Assembly: GCA_013399895.1 (NCBI GenBank)
Contig: VXBA01004176.1
Coordinates: forward strand, 679,751 to 743,750
Reading direction: 5' to 3'
DNA: 64,000 nucleotides
Origin: Serilophus lunatus
Taxonomy: Eukaryota; Chordata; Aves; Passeriformes; Eurylaimidae
The notes under the pieces are model-generated. The model was not told the DNA's origin. It was given only the letters and a program-made list of their open reading frames with translations, and searched no databases. A program made the translations under genes and the position numbers. This document shows, piece by piece, positions 59,171-64,000 of this stretch. How positions within the stretch are numbered: the first letter of the stretch is position 1; each line of letters begins with the position of its first letter.

Positions 59171-62100
59171 TGTAAAGATGCTTTCTTTTGTCTCTGCCTA
59201 AAAGCCCCATTTCCCTGTGAAACCTGCAGGGGAGCCAGTCTTAGTGTGCATACTGGTGAACAGAGAATCACCACAAAATGTAAATGCTGCTCTGGCACAT
59301 ACCTTGTGCTTGATAAACCCTTGAGTTCAGGTTCCACATCTTGAAGTTCAGGTACCAAAACTTGAAGTTTTGTGGATGGAAATCCTGGCCAAGATGCATT
59401 CCACCCAACTCCATGGGGTTTGTATGATGACTATGGGATTTGCCTCCAGGCTTTGGTAGTGGTTTGCTGATGGGATGCAGTATCATGCAGGTAAATACAG
59501 TGAAATTATTTTTCTTTTACTATAGGAGGCTGCAGAGGACAGGGGCATCTGGTCCTGCCTCCAGACTCTCCAGAGGCTGCTGCAATCACTGGCTCTTTGG
59601 CACAGTAAAGGCACTGCAGTGTTACTATTGTTTTAGAGAACTAATATCTACGAACCCTGTTATCAATTGGAAGCAATGTGAAAGCAAATCTTTGATGTTA
59701 ATAAAACCTGAATCTAGCAAATCTGAGTTGGAAGTGCAGATGTGCCTAAATTCCCCATAGTTCCCTGACTCTGAAAGGTGTATGAATCATGTTGCCTTCA
59801 GCCTGCTGGAAAAGCAAGAAGTAAAGGCATCCCTGAGCAAAATTCTGTCCCTGAAATATGTTTATCAATGCTGTCATCTGATGATCTCCCTCCTGGATGC
59901 AGCTATGAGTATGTAGAGATGATGCTACTGAATGTGTATAGGAATGACTTTAAAGCACTGAGCAAGTGTGTGTATAACCAAGGGTGGTGAATCTGAATTA
60001 GCCTTGACATGGTTTTCCTCACTGGCCTGGCCTGGGTGGCCAGACAAGGATTTTATTCTTAGTCCTTCATGATATGACAGACCTCCTCTAGCTGACTCTT
60101 TTTTTAACCTCCTCTGACATTTGGGGCTGGTCTATACTGGGGATTTAATTCAAATTATTTGAGGATGTGAATTTAGAGAGAAATAATTATTCTTGATTAA
60201 CTCCCCATGTGGAAAGTCTTGTTCCAAAATAAAAGTGCTTTATTTCAAATGGGTTTAATTGACTCCAAGAAAATCAGTAGGTTGTTTTCTCTGAAAAAAG
60301 GGGAAAGGATAGGTACAAAATATACTTTTCTCCTCTTCAATTTGTTGAAAAATGCAAGGACTTTTTAATGTTATGCAAGTCTTAACTGAAAATTGCTGTA
60401 TGTTATTACGTATAATTTGCACCTCTGATAAACTGCATGCTATTAAAATTATTGTTCCATGAAAATAATTACACAGCAGCCAACATAATTAGACAAGCAG
60501 CACAAAATCAGAGGCAGAAATGTAGGACGAGACTGTGACTGGGAGGGCTGTTTATAAGGACGTTGCTCTGAGGTGTATTTTATGCTGTCCACACACTTAC
60601 ATACAGCCTGATTTTTTGAAACCAAAACTGATTACAGAATGTAACAAGCCTCACAAAACACTGGATCAAAAATAGCTTCTCAGCTTTAGGATGAATTTTC
60701 TGCTCAAAAATAAAATGGATCCCAGAATAATCAATACTCTGCTGGGGAAAATCAGAGATTGGGATGCCAAAAAATGTCAAGCAACCCCAATGGTGAAGGC
60801 ATTAATGCTGCTGAAACCAGTGGAACCCAGAAGGGAGAACTGAAGTCAGACAGGGCTCTTGCTGCCAAGTGTCACACATGGGCTCAGGCACTCACTTGTA
60901 TAATCCATATAATCAAACTGATCTCATCCCAGATATCATTATTTAAGAGTATTTTATGGGGACAGTGTGGGATGCAGTGAGCAATTTAGGGTGAAGAATG
61001 TTTAGCATGAAAACAGACACAATTTGTGTTATACTTTTGAGTACAGGGCAGGAAACCAATCCTTTCCTTGTTGTTTACCAGCACAGACCTGCCCATATGG
61101 CTTCCTCTTCCTAAATACCTGCTTTGTCTAGGTGGCAATCCAGCCTTGCATAGGAATGTCCTCCTGGAACTAAACAGCTTGCCCTTATGAAATTGTCATC
61201 AGAGCTGGTTCATGTGATACTTCCAAAAAACTGTCATCATCATCAAATCAGCATTTTCTGAATTAAAATAAGAGGAAAAAAAACCTCTGAAACAATTACC
61301 TAAAGAATTCAAAACTCTTGTGTGAATCAGCAGATAGGAAATCTTATTCTGGGGCTTCCCAGACAGCAGGAGCTGGCACTACTGGCTGACTGGTATAGGC
61401 TTTTCTTAACTTTTTTTGGAGTGAGGCAGTGGGAGCCAGCAGCACCTGGATCCCAGTTCTGATTTTAAGAACACGCAGGAGCATGCTGGGAGCATGATAA
61501 TACAAAGGTCTACAGGATGGCTCATGTGCACAAAAATATGCCGAGCTCTGCAGAAATAGAGACTAAAATTGAAACTTCTGCAATAATATCCAGAGCAGCA
61601 GGACTCTTAAAGGTTCCAGAGAAGGTTTTTTTTTCTTTGCTTTTCTGATATTACTCTCAATATTTGGTTTCACCGATGCTTCTCCTTTGCCAAGATGGAA
61701 GAACAATCAATAGACAGGAAATAACCATGCCACTCATTTCAGCTGAGAAAAGGCATTCTATATCCGTATTTATCCAATTTCTATGTTCACTTCTAGGTAC
61801 ATTATGAATACCTACTCACTAATACCAAGCCAAACCTTTCCCTTCTTCTGGAAGACCAATATCCTAATAAACTGCATCCTTGTAATTGTCCAGCCCATTG
61901 GACCAAGACAGGTCATGGTCAGTTGTGCTTCACTGCACCTTCACAAGGTCCAGAATGAGTAGGAGCAATTGCACCACTTCATTTGCCCACACACCCCCAG
62001 CTCATGGTGGGATGGGTGCACAGACCTTACTGCAGCATGGAAATTGGATGTGGCAGATGCAAACATCTGATCTCAGGAGCTCATGCAGGGTCTCCAGTGC

Positions 62101-62927
62101 CACACTTTCGATACGGCCTTAGTGACTCTGGGGACTTTCAGTAAAGCTTGGGCTTTCTGGGGCCTGAGCCATCCTGAAAATAGGACTTGAGGGTGCTTTT
62201 GTAAACTTTAGTCAAGGTGAATTTATACTGAAGTCTAAATCCACAGTTAATTACAATGAAGTATAAATGGTTCTGAAGGATTAGGGATGAGCTTTTGAAG
62301 GAGGCCTCTGAATTTTAAGTAACCAGTTCTCATTGAAAGTCACTGGGTTTGGGCATCTAACTCCCTTGCTCACATTTAAAGATCCAAAACAAGGGTCTAA
62401 AACACATTCTGTTAAAAAGCCAGCCAATATTTCATTCCTGGGAAAGCAGTCTTCCAATATCCTAAAATTAAGACAACAGAGGGCTACATTTTTTTGGTTT
62501 ATTCTCCCAGGCTAATACTGAAACAATACAGAAATTGTGAAAAATAAACTACAGCAATTCAGATATTTAGTTTTCAAATCATTTGACAGGCATAGCAAGG
62601 AAATATTTTTACCTCTGAAGAAATAAATGTAATAAAATACTGTTTAAATAATGTTTAAGTGATGTGATGAAAGACGGGTTCACGAACCCTCTGTTATGTT
62701 AACAATTAGCAGTGCAGGACATGGATTTTGTTTAAGAAATGTGTACTGCTAATACTGGGGTCAACATATGAATAAACAAGAATGGCAGTATGTACTAGAG
62801 TCAGACTTTATTAATGTGTGCTTGGCTATCCGTATTGCTTATCGTACAAAGATCTGCTGCAGTCAGGTCCTGTGTGTCCACAGGCAGATATGGGCAGCCA
62901 TTCACACTCTTGTCCACATCGAGACAC
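59171..62927. other. Non-coding sequence
   Basis: Unique DNA. The part at about 60130-60540 is AT-rich and complex, with several ATTA cores (TTAAAATTATTG, ATAATTACAC, ATAATTAGAC). I see no gene. Frames at 59440-59760 and 61886-62122 have no recognised product. Confidence 0.5.
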
Positions 62928-62990
62928 CATGGGGGTTGGAATTAGATGATCTTTAAGGTCCCTTCAAACCCAAACCGTTCTACAATTTGA
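62928..62990 (+). mobile_element. CR1 LINE, extreme 3' end
   Basis: CCATGGGGGTTGGAATTAGA, TGATCTTTAAGGTCCCTTCA and AACCCAAACCGTTCTACAAT are the final bases of a CR1 in plus orientation, compared with the usual 'ggttggactagatgatctttaaggtcccttccaacccaaaccattctatgatt'. Only the last ~65 bases remain recognisable. Confidence 0.9.
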
Positions 62991-64000
62991 GTGCTAGAAA
63001 TTGCTTTCTTGCTCAGAGTGAGGAAAGGACACACATCAACTCAGTAATGAAGTCTGCTACCAAACCACGGTGTTAGAGGCAGCAAAGTCCACAGGTTGAG
63101 GCACTGACCCAGGAGCTTGTTCTGCTGTAGATTAATCATGCAATGCCAGCCAAGACCCTGTGCTCCCCTCTTACTTTCTCTTAGTTGTTAATCTTATTTA
63201 ATGTAAGCTGGTCTCTTGCTAATGGTCACAATGGTACCTGAGCCTGCTGTTCTCACTGACAGTAAAGATAAACTTCTGGAGTTGGACTTCAGAAGACTCA
63301 GATATCTTGGACAGCTTTCAATTCATCTTACCTCCAGCTGTGTCCTCTTTCCAGACATATCCTTGGACATCTTGCTCCTCAATCCTTCTCAGTGACAGAT
63401 TGGGAATAGATATGTAAAGCATCAGCATGAGAAGGCCGCTGCCATTTACAAAGAAGCAGCTTTCATCTTCAGTACGCTTTAAATACTCTTTTAAGCCCTC
63501 GAATTTACAGAGAGTGATGATGGAGAAGTCCATTACTTGGGTCAACAACAATCCTCTGAAATGTTTGCTGAATGACCTAGCTCACCAAACATATCCAGGG
63601 GGTTTTCTATTTACATGTATCTAGCATGATCTCTGTTTTCCATGCTGAAAAACACAGTCAGCCAAGCTCTGCTCCTGGATGTTGGCAATGTGATGGCTTG
63701 GCCTAGTGAAATGTTGGCCACCTTCTGTTCCTGCCATGGGCAATGGAATTTGGGGGTATCCAGCACCCACAGGAAGCCCATGGACAGTAATGGACACTAC
63801 TTGGATATCCAGTGCAATGCTTGATGACACAACTGTGTGTCTCTAAGTAGAGTATATATTCTTTCTCTCATTCTTCCTTTTCCTTTCTCTGTCTTAATAA
63901 TGTGTGTAGCTCTGATTTATTTTTTTATCAAGATTAACAATGGAACAATACTGCTTCAAATATTAAAAAGGCAAAGAAATGTAGGTACTGAAAAGGAAGG
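62991..64000. other. Non-coding sequence
   Basis: Unique sequence to the end of the window. Overlapping frames at 63318-63830 on both strands lack recognisable products. No RBM33-like exon, the neighbour expected from synteny, was seen. Confidence 0.45.

Noticed and set aside
63100..63260. Possible further SINE remnant (AATGTAAGCTGG, AATGGTACCTGAGCC words)
   Set aside because: Too few matching words in order to assign any family.
1..64000. Search for CRISPR arrays, bacterial operons, tRNA or rRNA genes and LTR retroviral structures
   Set aside because: None seen. There are no regularly spaced repeats, no cloverleaf with A/B boxes that I could support, and no paired LTRs. The window is ordinary vertebrate nuclear DNA.

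Overview
This is a nuclear genomic window from a bird-like vertebrate. The evidence is many 3'-truncated CR1 LINEs, with the typical 3' end that matches 'GATGATCTTTGAGG...CCAACCC...TTCTATGG', a few old MIR-type SINE remnants, microsatellites, homopolymer tracts, N-filled assembly gaps and a low density of coding sequence. Nothing in it looks prokaryotic: the open reading frames are chance frames lacking codon structure, and I support no complete protein-coding gene.

The only gene I can identify lies near the middle, on the minus strand. An exon at 34828-34924, with good splice sites, encodes a near-perfect match to the C-terminal part of canopy FGF signalling regulator 1 (CNPY1), a saposin-like ER protein. 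About 1.8 kb upstream, at about 36711-36866, lies the preceding CNPY1 exon. It is recognisable from blocks resembling EVPxAxxExxLTELLE, ERxxxRFAPRxGxK and SDAYxPLKF, but it appears broken: about 17 codons are missing, there is a net +2 frameshift, an in-frame stop and no clear splice donor. The downstream exon has also replaced a conserved cysteine with tryptophan. The simplest reading is that CNPY1 is a decaying unitary pseudogene in this species. By established vertebrate synteny the locus would be the EN2-CNPY1-RBM33-SHH neighbourhood, but neither EN2 nor RBM33 is visible here.

Layout. 1-34.8 kb: non-coding sequence with CR1 copies (about 5.7, 7.3, 9.9 and 21.3 kb), MIR-like fragments (1.3, 15.0, 19.2 and 23.2 kb), an ancient LINE reverse-transcriptase relic at 25.1 kb, and complex unique blocks at 25.3-25.8 and 32.4-33.0 kb that look like regulatory elements. 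34.8-37.9 kb: the CNPY1 remnant, an assembly gap inside a poly-T tract, a (CA)n microsatellite, the only CpG island of the window (about 37.05-37.69 kb) and a CpG-retaining block with two TCF/LEF-like sites. 38-42 kb: AT-rich sequence including a 1.5-kb stretch dense in homeodomain-type TAAT cores. 42-64 kb: mostly featureless non-coding DNA with four more CR1 fragments, one MIR-like fragment, small tandem repeats and homopolymers.

Homology statements come from recognition by eye; no alignment or database search was run. Conservation of the candidate regulatory blocks is inferred from sequence character only.
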